A DNA stretch of 64,000 nucleotides, from the NCBI RefSeq assembly GCF_014334335.1, contig NZ_JACSEU010000001.1:2046001-2110000 (forward strand), read 5' to 3'. A model generated the notes under the pieces. That model was not told the origin of the DNA and ran no database searches. It saw nothing but the letters and a program-made list of their open reading frames with translations. A program made the translations under genes and the position numbers. Positions 1 to 8,221 of the stretch are shown here, piece by piece. The stretch comes from Treponema sp. Marseille-Q3903. GTDB taxonomy: Bacteria; Spirochaetota; Spirochaetia; Treponematales; Treponemataceae. Position 1 is the stretch's first letter. Each line of letters starts with the position of its first letter.

Positions 1-1
1 G

Positions 2-412
2 TCCTACACCGGAATTATCACAAAGGAAGATTGCAAAATCAACTGGACAGAATCTGCACAAGTGATCGAAGCAAAAATCAGAGCATTTTATCCCGAACCT
101 GCATGCTGGTGCGTTTATGATGGACAACCGCTCAAGATACTCGCTGCAAAGGCAATTTCAACAGACACGATGTCCTGCTCGTCAGATACAACGACCCCAT
201 CAGACTTGTCAAACTCGTCGGGCTCACAAATTGCGGCAAACAATGCAGTTGCAGGAACTGTTTTAAACTACGAAAAAACGACCGGAATAAACATCAAAAC
301 AGGCGACGGCGTTCTGTGCGTTCAGCAATTACAAAAACAAGGAAAAAATAAGATGGATTATAAAGACTTTATCAACGGTGCACGCGATTTTATCGGCACT
401 GTTTTACAATAA
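2..412 (+). CDS. fmt: Methionyl-tRNA formyltransferase, C-terminal part (5' end outside window)
   Basis: The reading frame is open from the left edge of the window to the TAA at 410-412, so the gene begins upstream. The visible part reads SYTGIITKEDCKINW and later IRAFYPEPACWC, which match the hinge and start of the C-terminal tRNA-binding domain of Fmt (family pattern: KED..IDW...A..I...IRAF.P.P). Fmt formylates the methionine on initiator tRNA. The end (FINGARDFIGTVL) fits the usual Fmt C-terminus. The catalytic N-terminal domain is not in the window, so intactness cannot be judged. The PASTA-protein gene follows 18 bases downstream on the same strand, probably co-transcribed. A GTG at 62 is an internal valine, not the start. 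Confidence 0.85.
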   Translation, partial: SYTGIITKEDCKINWTESAQVIEAKIRAFYPEPACWCVYDGQPLKILAAKAISTDTMSCSSDTTTPSDLSNSSGSQIAANNAVAGTVLNYEKTTGINIKTGDGVLCVQQLQKQGKNKMDYKDFINGARDFIGTVLQ

Positions 413-430
413 ACACTCTGGAGAAAAAAA

Positions 431-1444
431 ATGAAAAAAATCAACTTAAAATTCAGTTTTAAAGATACTTATGAAAAGCTTCAGTCAAATGTATGGGGAA
501 TTCTCGCATTTTATGTTTCAGCTTTGATAATCATGGCGGCAATAGCTTTTACGGTGTATTTTGTGAATATAAAAAAGCCTGAAAAAGTGCTTGTTCCAAA
601 CGTTCAAGGCAAAAAGCTTGAAGACGCTCTCATCGAAATGCAGGTAAAAGAGCTCTATCCAAAAATCAACATGCGTTATTCTGACACTCCGGGTGATGAA
701 GGCACAATTCTTGAACAATCTCCGAAAGCCGGCGCAATTGTAAAAGGTTACAGCAGAGTTTCTCTTGTCGTAAGCCGCGGCGTAATTGTAGATAAAATTG
801 ATGAATACATAGGAATGAACATCGACGAGCTCAAGCTGAAACTTCAGACACTGTTCGCCGGTCAGACTCGCCCTCTGATTGTTCTGGCAGAACCTCAATA
901 TAAGCCCGATGCTTCTGAAGCCGGCACGATTATTGAACAGGATCCTCCTGCAGGCACAAGCATCTCAGAACCTGTCACTGTAACTTTAATTGTAAGCCGT
1001 GGGCCAAATTACGACAACACAAAAGTCCCTAATCTCATCGGACAGAGCGTAAACGATTTGCTCCAGACAATCACGAGGAGCAAACTCGTATTTGACATCA
1101 CAGCGCATAAATCCGACGATTCAGAAAAACCCGGCACAGTTGTGAGCCAGCAGCAGTTTGACTCTGAATATGTGCCAAACTATACAAGAATCAGCGTAGA
1201 AATGGCGATGCCGTCTAAACCAATTGAAGACAACATCTACGGAATCTTGACGGAAACTCTTGCAAATTATCCGTATCCTGTTCCGATGAAACTAGAAGCA
1301 GTCCCTTACGAAGGCGAATCTTATACGATTTTAAGCTTCAACCATCCGGGTGGAAATCTCACAATTCCTTACGCAGTGCCAAAAGGAACAACGCTTGTTC
1401 TCTCAGTCGTAGATAAAGTTGTCGCAAAAACGACAGTAAACTGA
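431..1444 (+). CDS. PASTA-domain membrane protein
   Basis: This 337-residue protein has a short cytoplasmic N-terminus, one membrane segment at about residues 24-46, and then three PASTA repeats at about 52-118, 119-190 and 191-263. Each repeat ends in an S-R-G or similar turn (LVVSRG, LIVSRG). The last 70 residues are not an obvious PASTA repeat. PASTA domains bind peptidoglycan or muropeptides in serine/threonine kinases and penicillin-binding proteins, but no kinase or transpeptidase domain is present, so this is a stand-alone PASTA protein. The likely site is the inner membrane with the repeats in the periplasm. The start ATG at 431 follows a CTGGAG ribosome site. It lies between fmt and aroDE. 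A role in envelope maintenance is inference. Confidence 0.85.
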   Translation: MKKINLKFSFKDTYEKLQSNVWGILAFYVSALIIMAAIAFTVYFVNIKKPEKVLVPNVQGKKLEDALIEMQVKELYPKINMRYSDTPGDEGTILEQSPKAGAIVKGYSRVSLVVSRGVIVDKIDEYIGMNIDELKLKLQTLFAGQTRPLIVLAEPQYKPDASEAGTIIEQDPPAGTSISEPVTVTLIVSRGPNYDNTKVPNLIGQSVNDLLQTITRSKLVFDITAHKSDDSEKPGTVVSQQQFDSEYVPNYTRISVEMAMPSKPIEDNIYGILTETLANYPYPVPMKLEAVPYEGESYTILSFNHPGGNLTIPYAVPKGTTLVLSVVDKVVAKTTVN

Positions 1445-1473
1445 TATTAAAAACGAAGTTAAGCAGGTAGATT

Positions 1474-2967
1474 ATGAACCAGCCGTTGATTTGTATGACG
1501 CTTACAGGACGCACTCTTGAAGAAGATGTAAATCTTGTAAAAAAATATGAAAAACAAGTTGATATCGTTGAGCTCCGCGTAGATTGCCTTTCTGAAGACG
1601 AACAGTTTTATGCAAGACGATTCCCGACAATGATACAGCTGCCTTGTATTTTGACTATCAGGCGCGATATTGATGGCGGTAAATTTACGGGTGGAGAATT
1701 TTCAAGAACAAACCTTTTTGCCCGTGCCCTTGCTTTTGCAAATGAAGACAAATCTCGAAACTTTGCATTTGTAGATTTTGAAGACGACTATCATATCCCA
1801 AGCATTCAGGATACGGCGATGGCGTTCGGAATAAAAATAATCAGAAGTACACATGTGATGAATCCTGTTGAAGTGAATATCAAAGGCAGATATGAAAAAA
1901 TGCGCAAAACAGGATATGAAATTCCAAAGATTGCGTTTACACCTCGTTCGCTCGATGATGTTACAAGCCTCTTTTCGCAATCTAGAGAAATAACTGATTA
2001 CGAACATATTTTGTGTGCGATGGGTCCGGAAGGGCTTCCGTCAAGGATTTTGGCAGCTTTTTCAAATTCATTTTTGACGTATGTTTCTCCTAACGAGACA
2101 ATCGACTGCATGAAAGATATCGGGCATATCGACATGCTTACGCTGACCAATATTTATCGTTTTAAAAATATTTCAAAAAAAACTAAATTATTTGGAATAA
2201 CAGGTTGGCCGCTTATTAAAACTTTAAGTCCCAAAATCCACAATGCGGGCTATCAAAAGCACAACATCGATGCAGTTTACATTCCAATAAGAACACCAGA
2301 CATTTCAAAGGCTTTGAATTTTTGCGATCGCATGAAAGTAAACGGGCTTTCGGTTACAATTCCGCACAAAGAATCTGTACTTTATTATTTAGGGGAGCAG
2401 TCACCCGAAGTTGTACAGATTGGAGCTTGCAACACGATTGTAAAGAACGGCGACAAGTGGTGCGGTTACAACACCGATGCGACAGGATTCCAAAGAGCAT
2501 TGGAAGAATTTATTGGCTCAGAAAAAATCAAACGTCGCAAAGTCGCAGTGATAGGAGCAGGAGGAGCGGCAAAAGCTGTCGTATATGCACTAAAACAGAT
2601 GGGGGCAAAAGTCTGCATCTTCAACAGAACAGAAGAGCACGCTCAACAGCTTGCAGATAGATATGGTTTTAATTACTGCAAATTAGACACCCATTGCATT
2701 GAAAAACTTGACGAATATTCTTCACTGATAATCCAGACAACTTCAGTCGGAATGAATTCGGAAGATAAATCAAGCAATGAACTCGACCCAATTTTCTTCT
2801 ACAAATTCCGTGGAGACGAGATGGTTTTTGATTTAATTTACACCCCATCTACGACGCCGCTAATGTTGAGAGCATCAAAGAAAGGATGCAGAACTTGCAA
2901 CGGATACAAAATGCTTGAATATCAGGCGTACGAACAATTTAAGCTTTTTACAGGAAAAGAATATTAA
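1474..2967 (+). CDS. aroDE: Bifunctional 3-dehydroquinate dehydratase / shikimate dehydrogenase
   Basis: The 497-residue protein fuses two steps of the shikimate pathway. Residues 1-225 are a type I dehydroquinase, with candidate catalytic His127 (STHVMNP) and Schiff-base Lys152 (PKIAFTPRS). Residues 238-497 are a shikimate dehydrogenase: GITGWPL...LSPKIHN substrate site at 241-256, VTIPHKE with Lys299, GYNTDATG with Asp335, and the NADP-binding GAGGAAKA at 361-368. The fusion converts 3-dehydroquinate to shikimate. AroDE fusions are known from plants, chlamydiae and some spirochaetes. All key residues are present. It lies 29 bases after the PASTA gene and 67 bases before rpiA. Confidence 0.95.
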   Translation: MNQPLICMTLTGRTLEEDVNLVKKYEKQVDIVELRVDCLSEDEQFYARRFPTMIQLPCILTIRRDIDGGKFTGGEFSRTNLFARALAFANEDKSRNFAFVDFEDDYHIPSIQDTAMAFGIKIIRSTHVMNPVEVNIKGRYEKMRKTGYEIPKIAFTPRSLDDVTSLFSQSREITDYEHILCAMGPEGLPSRILAAFSNSFLTYVSPNETIDCMKDIGHIDMLTLTNIYRFKNISKKTKLFGITGWPLIKTLSPKIHNAGYQKHNIDAVYIPIRTPDISKALNFCDRMKVNGLSVTIPHKESVLYYLGEQSPEVVQIGACNTIVKNGDKWCGYNTDATGFQRALEEFIGSEKIKRRKVAVIGAGGAAKAVVYALKQMGAKVCIFNRTEEHAQQLADRYGFNYCKLDTHCIEKLDEYSSLIIQTTSVGMNSEDKSSNELDPIFFYKFRGDEMVFDLIYTPSTTPLMLRASKKGCRTCNGYKMLEYQAYEQFKLFTGKEY

Positions 2968-3034
2968 AAGTATCGATTTGGAAAGCGATTTCGCAATAAA
3001 TAGTATCAGACAAAATATACAAGCGGGGTAAAAG

Positions 3035-3763
3035 ATGGCACTTTCACAGTCAGAGCAAAAAATATTGGTCGCAAACACGGCGATTGACACATTGATAGAA
3101 AAAGGACTTATTTTCAGCGGAATGAAAATTGGGCTTGGGACGGGCTCAACTGCAATGCCGGCGGTAAAAAGACTTGCCGAACACATAAAAGACGGCACTT
3201 TAAAAGACATAAAAGCCGTAGTGACAAGTTTTCAGACACAAAACGCATGTCAAGATTACGGCATCCCGGTTTATTCAATGAACGACAGGGCAATCGGCGG
3301 AAAACTCGACCTTGCAATCGACGGCGCTGATGAAGTCGACCCTGAATGCAGCTGCATAAAAGGAGGCGGAGCCGCACACGTCCGAGAAAAGATTGTTGAA
3401 TACAATGCAAAAGTTTTTGTTGTGATTGCAGACTCTTCAAAATCGGTAAAAACAATCGGAACAAAATTTCCGGTTCCTGTCGAAGTGATTGCAGAAGCTA
3501 GAATCCCCGTTGAAAATGCTTTGAATGAACTCGGCGCAGTCTGTGTGCTGCGCGAAGGTGTTAGAAAATGCGGACCTGTCATCACAGACAACGGAAACCA
3601 GATTCTCGACTGCACGTGGAAAACTCCGATAAATGTCGCTGAAATGGAAACCAAAATCGATGAAATTTGTGGTGTCGTAGAAGTAGGACTTTTTTCAAAA
3701 AATAAGCCTATCGTCTTCATTTCAAAAGAAGACGGCTCAGTCGAAATCAGAAACCTAAAATAA
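3035..3763 (+). CDS. rpiA: Ribose-5-phosphate isomerase A
   Basis: At 242 residues this is slightly longer than typical RpiA (about 220). Family motifs are in order: GLGTGSTA (phosphate loop, near residue 32), DGADEVDP (near 90, catalytic Asp) and KGGGAAHVREKIVE (near 107, catalytic Glu and Lys). It interconverts ribose-5-phosphate and ribulose-5-phosphate in the pentose phosphate pathway. The start ATG is preceded by GCGGGGTAAAAG, a usable ribosome site. Its TAA stop abuts the ATG of the next gene directly (3761-3763, then 3764), suggesting translational coupling. Confidence 0.95.
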   Translation: MALSQSEQKILVANTAIDTLIEKGLIFSGMKIGLGTGSTAMPAVKRLAEHIKDGTLKDIKAVVTSFQTQNACQDYGIPVYSMNDRAIGGKLDLAIDGADEVDPECSCIKGGGAAHVREKIVEYNAKVFVVIADSSKSVKTIGTKFPVPVEVIAEARIPVENALNELGAVCVLREGVRKCGPVITDNGNQILDCTWKTPINVAEMETKIDEICGVVEVGLFSKNKPIVFISKEDGSVEIRNLK

Positions 3764-5137
3764 ATGTTCCCACCGTTTCCGCAGGAAATTGCACATCATT
3801 ATTGCTGTAATTTGATTTCCCAAATTGAAAAAGGAGAAGCCATGTTGCAGCAAATTGCACAAGAGAGTACGGAACGAGCCGGACAAGGGCTGATGATAGG
3901 CTGCCTTGTATGCTGGAATCCAAATACAAAAAGCCGCGTAATCCTCTATGCAGTCAGCGGCAGCAGCAAAATTCCAGTCACTAAAAATCATGCACAAAAC
4001 GAGATATTCGTTCCCTCACTAGTCTCTCCTGAAAAAATCAACAAAGCGCTTGAGAAAAATGATTTAAAAATCCATCAGCTTACAGACAAAATCAATGAAA
4101 TTGCAAAAAAACTTCGTAATGAAAAATCACTTGCTGCTGATGAATTGAAAAAACTACAAAAGAAAATAGCCGCAAAACGGACAAAACTGACAACTCAATC
4201 GCTAAAAAAAGTTTTCTCGTTATATAATTTTACTCGCTTTGACGGCAAAAAAGTATCGTTGAATCAAATAATAGAAGAGCACAAAAACAAACTTCCGCCG
4301 ACAGGAACAGGAGACTGCTGCGCTCCAAAACTTTTATCTTATGCATTTGAAAACGGATTAGAACCTGTAAGCATGGACGAAGTTTTTTACGGCAGGAGCG
4401 CAAAGTCAAAAATCAATGGACAGTCATATCCGCCATGCGACGAAAGATGCGGTTATATACTGCCGTCAATTTTGGGAGTGGAGATTCTTTACAGAGACAA
4501 CGACATAATCGTCATAAATAAACAGTCGGGTTTACTTTCAGTTCCGGGAAAAGAAAGCAAAAAATCTGATTGCGCCGAATCGAGAATAAAAAAATTGTTT
4601 CCGTATTGCATAACGCAGCCTGCAACACACCGGCTAGACATGGAAACGTCGGGAATATTGATCCTCGCATTCAACAAGGAATCTCATAGAAATCTAAATA
4701 TGCAGTTTTCGCAGGGCAAAATTAAAAAAAAATATGTTGCATTGCTCGACGGCATTTTGCACGGAAAACAAAATGGTCATCTGGAATTAAAATTTAGACT
4801 GGATGCGGACAACAGACCATACCAGATTTATGATGAAGTGAATGGAAAATTGGGAATTACCGACTGGGAAAAAATACGCGTTCAAACGCTGATAAATCCT
4901 GAAACAGGACTCAAAAAAAAAGTGACAAGGATAGAGTTTTTCCCACAGACAGGAAAAACACACCAACTCAGGCTTGCAGCAAGCAACAAAAAAGGACTCG
5001 GCATGCCAATAGTCGGAGATACACTTTACGGCAGATGCCTAAAAGGCGAGCATTTGATGCTGCATGCAGCCCACATTGAATTCATTCATCCGACGAGCAA
5101 AGAGTTGATGACGTTCGACTGCCCTCCAGATTTTTAA
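3764..5137 (+). CDS. RluA-family pseudouridine synthase with N-terminal extension
   Basis: This 457-residue protein carries a C-terminal RluA-type catalytic domain (about 240-457), with the catalytic motif HRLDMETSG (Asp292) and the TGKTHQLR segment. The N-terminal 200 residues contain a Lys/Glu-rich coiled coil (about 85-150). They match the long RluA subfamily of gammaproteobacteria, which begins with an F-x-x-F-x-x-x-I motif and later has a FVP(P/S) and a GTGDCCAPKLL segment. It should isomerise uridine in rRNA or tRNA. Two starts are possible. ATG 3764 directly abuts rpiA and keeps the conserved FPPFPQEI. ATG 3842 has a much better ribosome site (AAAGGAG). I kept the upstream start because of the family N-terminus. 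A terminator follows. Confidence 0.85.
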   Translation: MFPPFPQEIAHHYCCNLISQIEKGEAMLQQIAQESTERAGQGLMIGCLVCWNPNTKSRVILYAVSGSSKIPVTKNHAQNEIFVPSLVSPEKINKALEKNDLKIHQLTDKINEIAKKLRNEKSLAADELKKLQKKIAAKRTKLTTQSLKKVFSLYNFTRFDGKKVSLNQIIEEHKNKLPPTGTGDCCAPKLLSYAFENGLEPVSMDEVFYGRSAKSKINGQSYPPCDERCGYILPSILGVEILYRDNDIIVINKQSGLLSVPGKESKKSDCAESRIKKLFPYCITQPATHRLDMETSGILILAFNKESHRNLNMQFSQGKIKKKYVALLDGILHGKQNGHLELKFRLDADNRPYQIYDEVNGKLGITDWEKIRVQTLINPETGLKKKVTRIEFFPQTGKTHQLRLAASNKKGLGMPIVGDTLYGRCLKGEHLMLHAAHIEFIHPTSKELMTFDCPPDF

Positions 5138-5174
5138 TACTACATTGATATGGAATAAAAGACAATGAGGATAT

Positions 5175-5209
5175 AAAAAAAGCACGACTATAAAAGCCGT
5201 GCTTTTTTT
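5175..5209. terminator. Bidirectional intrinsic terminator
   Basis: AAAAAGCACG and CGTGCTTTTT form a 10-bp stem around a short loop, with A-runs on one side and T-runs on the other. It lies between the convergent pseudouridine synthase gene (+) and porin gene (-), so it can end transcription from both sides. Confidence 0.85.
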
Positions 5210-5231
5210 AATTTAACTGATTAAATTACAA

Positions 5232-6185
5232 TTAGAAGTTGATTTTTGATTCAAATCCAACGTTGAATACTTTGCTAGCCAATTCATAAGATGGAGCAAT
5301 TTTCCATGAAGCAGCACCAACTTTTCCTTCAACATCTACACCAATCTTTGCTTTTTCATCAGAACTCAATTTCATTAAGTTCAATGATACAAAGTATGCT
5401 TTGATAGATGCTACATCCATAGTATATTTAACTTCTGCAGCACCACCTACAGCAACTGAAGATGGATCTACTTTGAACTGAACTGGTACACCAACTGCCC
5501 AAGACAATGCATCAGCACTACCTTTTGCAGATACGAGAGCATTCAAAGTTGTAACCATTTTTGCACCTGTGTTGTCAAAAACACCCTGTACATCGGCAAC
5601 AGCTTCGATATCACCGAATTTTCCTTTGTAACCAACACCAGCGCTAAATTTTTTGAAACTTGCTTTAGCACCAGCCAAAACAGCGATTTCACCGAAATCT
5701 GCTTTGTATCCAACTTTAGCTCCAAGATCATTAATTTTAGCATCTATCGATTTTGCTTTTATTACAAAGTCATCCTGAAGAGTAACATTGAATGTAAGTG
5801 CATCAGCAACATATTCAACACCATATCCACCTGCAAATCCATCGAGATATTTCTCGCCTGTTGCTGGGTCGAACAATCCGAGTCCGTTTTCACGGAAAGA
5901 GAGTTTCAAGTTGTCAATTGGTTTGAACCATACTTTGAATTCCTTAAATTTAACTTCACCAGTTGCTGCTCCTATATATTTGATTCCAGCACCAGCTTTG
6001 TCAGAAGAAAATTCAAGTTTGAACAAATCTTCAACATTGTCAAGTTTTCCAAGAAGTGTAATTGTTTCTGCACTGTCATATTTGAACAATGATGATTTTA
6101 CACCTACTGTTGCAGAAACATCTGCTGCAAATACAGAAGCTGTCAAAGTAGCAGCTGCTGCTAAAATTCCTATGATTTTTTTCAT
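5232..6185 (-). CDS. Predicted outer-membrane beta-barrel protein (porin-like)
   Basis: The 317-residue protein has a signal peptide (MKKIIGILAAAATLTASVFA, cleavage after about residue 20). The mature part consists of alternating short strands rich in Gly, Lys, Val and aromatic residues, for example ...GVGYKGKFGDIEAVADV. It ends in NF, the C-terminal aromatic typical of outer-membrane barrels. No enzymatic motif is seen. The composition (Ala, Gly, Lys, Val, Phe) resembles the abundant porin-like outer-membrane proteins of treponemes, but I cannot assign it to a named family. The start is fixed by a strong AAAGGAGG ribosome site. The consensus-like promoter upstream and long A-rich leader suggest high expression. 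Confidence 0.7.
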   Translation of the reverse strand: MKKIIGILAAAATLTASVFAADVSATVGVKSSLFKYDSAETITLLGKLDNVEDLFKLEFSSDKAGAGIKYIGAATGEVKFKEFKVWFKPIDNLKLSFRENGLGLFDPATGEKYLDGFAGGYGVEYVADALTFNVTLQDDFVIKAKSIDAKINDLGAKVGYKADFGEIAVLAGAKASFKKFSAGVGYKGKFGDIEAVADVQGVFDNTGAKMVTTLNALVSAKGSADALSWAVGVPVQFKVDPSSVAVGGAAEVKYTMDVASIKAYFVSLNLMKLSSDEKAKIGVDVEGKVGAASWKIAPSYELASKVFNVGFESKINF

Positions 6186-6260
6186 CTGAAAAAATCCTCC
6201 TTTTTTTTATGGGTTCTACAAGCCAACGACTTTTTTACGTATCACCCTCTTTTTCTAACA

Positions 6261-6289
6261 ATACTAACACGAGCACGCAACGAAGTCAA
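6261..6289 (-). promoter_or_regulatory. Sigma70-type promoter of the porin-like gene
   Basis: On the minus strand TTGACT (6289-6284) and TAGTAT (6266-6261) are separated by exactly 17 bases. Transcription would start about 70 bases before the ATG at 6185, giving a leader that includes the AAAGGAGG site. Confidence 0.7.
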
Positions 6290-6435
6290 GATTTTTTGCA
6301 TTTTTTCCTTACAAATCAAAGCAAATATTGCACTGTAGCGCTCGAATCAATGTTATTTATAACAAGTATTTTACCGTAATATTTTGTTTTCGGCAGAAAA
6401 AGATTCAACGATAAGACTTTTTTAGAAAAAATCTA

Positions 6436-6441
6436 TATAAT
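6436..6441 (+). promoter_or_regulatory. -10 element almost at the start codon (possible leaderless mRNA)
   Basis: TATAAT lies at 6436-6441 and the ATG of the next gene at 6449, so transcription would begin at or within a base or two of the start codon. No Shine-Dalgarno sequence is present. The -35 region is weak (AAGACT at 6413-6418). Confidence 0.5.
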
Positions 6442-6448
6442 CAGCGGT

Positions 6449-7198
6449 ATGGCTAACAAAAGATTAGATTACAGCGTTGTCTATTGCGATGATGATTTTA
6501 TTGTGCTGAACAAAAGAAGCGGACTTTTGATTGCGGCAGACCGTTACAATCCCGAAGAACCGCGTCTTGATTTGCTTGCCGAAAAAGAATTTGGTAAGAT
6601 TTATGCTGTTCACAGAATCGATAAAGATACATCAGGTTTGATTGTCTACGCGCGAAATCTTGAAGCTCAAAAAAATATTTCTATGCAGTTTGAAAAACGC
6701 GAAGTTCAAAAAATATATCATGCGCTCGTTTACGGTCACCCGATGTGGCAAACTCTACACGTTGATATGCCTCTCCTACCTGATGGAGATGCCCGTCACC
6801 GCACAGTTCCAAGCAAGAAATATGGAAAACCTTCTGTTACAGACTTCAAATTGATTGGCAATTGCGGGCCTTATTCATGGCTCGAAGCAAGGCCTAAAAC
6901 AGGACGCACGCACCAGATTCGCGTTCACATCGCTTCAAGCGGTTTTTCAATTGTCTGTGATCCTTTATATGGCGGAAACCAAAAACCTGTTCGTTTGAGT
7001 GAAATCAAAAAAAAATGGAACGGAGACGAAACTGAAGAACGACCGCTGCTGAAAAGACTTGCACTTCACGCTTATAAAATTGAATTTGCACATCCTTCAA
7101 CAGGAGAAAAAGTCAGTTTTACTGCTGAATATCCAAAAGATATGGAAGCGACGCGCAAGCAGCTTGCAAATCTCTTTAATGTTGATCCGCTTGCATAA
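6449..7198 (+). CDS. RluA-family rRNA/tRNA pseudouridine synthase
   Basis: The 249-residue enzyme is a compact RluA-type pseudouridine synthase without an S4 domain. The catalytic motif is HRIDKDTSG (Asp58), and the later RPKTGRTHQIRVH segment is the conserved C-terminal signature. It opens with the usual strand pattern (VVYCDDDFIVLNKRSGLLI). Length and architecture fit RluA or TruC subtypes, and the RNA target cannot be decided from sequence. It is the second RluA-type gene in 3 kb and is monocistronic or leads into the omptin-like gene, whose start is 27 bases downstream. The mRNA may be leaderless. Confidence 0.9.
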   Translation: MANKRLDYSVVYCDDDFIVLNKRSGLLIAADRYNPEEPRLDLLAEKEFGKIYAVHRIDKDTSGLIVYARNLEAQKNISMQFEKREVQKIYHALVYGHPMWQTLHVDMPLLPDGDARHRTVPSKKYGKPSVTDFKLIGNCGPYSWLEARPKTGRTHQIRVHIASSGFSIVCDPLYGGNQKPVRLSEIKKKWNGDETEERPLLKRLALHAYKIEFAHPSTGEKVSFTAEYPKDMEATRKQLANLFNVDPLA

Positions 7199-7225
7199 CT
7201 TGTGTATTTTTCCGGAGAGCTCTTG

Positions 7226-8221
7226 ATGAAACGCTTTTTTTTGATATTTTTTGCTGTTTTCTTCTATATGTATAATTTATCTGCATTTGATGATAAAAAA
7301 ATCAGGTTTGATTTTTCAACTTCGTATCAGCTGTTAAATGGCTTTATCAATGAATATGTATTTGACAAAAACTGTCTTAATACAGACAACAAAGAAAGTG
7401 AACTTGATTGGGATGTAAAAAATATTTCAGCGATCGGGTTTGGCGCCGATATTTTTTTATTTGAGCATGGATTTGCAGGATTATCAGGAAAATTCGCCGT
7501 TTCCCAAAAAAGCGGCATCATGCAAGATTATGACTGGCTCAATTCTCTTGCATTGATTGATAAAAATATTCCAGATTCATGGTACAACAACCCTCACACA
7601 GAGTTGACAAATTATTCAAAACACGATAATCACCTAGCTCAATATCACTCATTTGAAGCACGAGTTGGATGGAATTTCTATCTTCCATTTGAAATCACGC
7701 TTTCTCCGTTTGCCGCTTATCAATACGAGTTTATTCATTTTGATGGCTCTGACGGTTATAGCACGTACAAAGAAGATAATTGGAAACAAAAAGATTTTTA
7801 TGGAAAAGTGATTTCATATAAACAAGAAGCGAACGCATTTTTATTCGGACTAACGGCAAAGATTGATTTTATTCCGAAAACATCAATAAAATCTACAATC
7901 ATGATAAGCCCGAATCTTACAAAACTAGATACTCTTGATTTACATTATCTTAGACAAACTGCATTTTTAGACAGGATGAAAAACGTTTTCCAATTGCAGG
8001 CAAACATTGAGGCTCAATATCTCTTTACAAAATATATGAAAGTCGGAATTTCTGCCTCTGTCCAGTACATTCCGCTTTCTAAAGGTCTAGACTACACAAG
8101 AAGAATAACTTCAAAAGGCAACTACGCGGAGACGAGGTGGAGCGGTCCGCTAAAAAATGTTTTTGGCGGCACATCACGCTTTTTGTGGTCAACCGGAATT
8201 ACATGCACTTTTTCACTCTGA
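7226..8221 (+). CDS. Omptin-like outer-membrane aspartyl protease
   Basis: The 331-residue product (ATG at 7226, with GGAGAG seven bases upstream; a GTG at 7202 would add eight residues) has a signal peptide and reads as a ten-strand barrel. It ends in aromatic/hydrophobic TCTFSL. The four omptin catalytic residues can be placed: DYDWLNS gives Asp101 and Asp103 (OmpT Asp83 and Asp85), and DLHYL gives Asp238 and His240 (OmpT Asp210 and His212). The intervening W-Y-N-N-P-H-T-E-L segment parallels W.DESRHPDTQLNYA of OmpT. Omptins cut host and microbial peptides at dibasic sites on the cell surface. Overall identity to enterobacterial omptins looks low, so substrate specificity is open. Its end overlaps the convergent CNNM gene by 23 bases. 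Confidence 0.75.
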   Translation: MKRFFLIFFAVFFYMYNLSAFDDKKIRFDFSTSYQLLNGFINEYVFDKNCLNTDNKESELDWDVKNISAIGFGADIFLFEHGFAGLSGKFAVSQKSGIMQDYDWLNSLALIDKNIPDSWYNNPHTELTNYSKHDNHLAQYHSFEARVGWNFYLPFEITLSPFAAYQYEFIHFDGSDGYSTYKEDNWKQKDFYGKVISYKQEANAFLFGLTAKIDFIPKTSIKSTIMISPNLTKLDTLDLHYLRQTAFLDRMKNVFQLQANIEAQYLFTKYMKVGISASVQYIPLSKGLDYTRRITSKGNYAETRWSGPLKNVFGGTSRFLWSTGITCTFSL

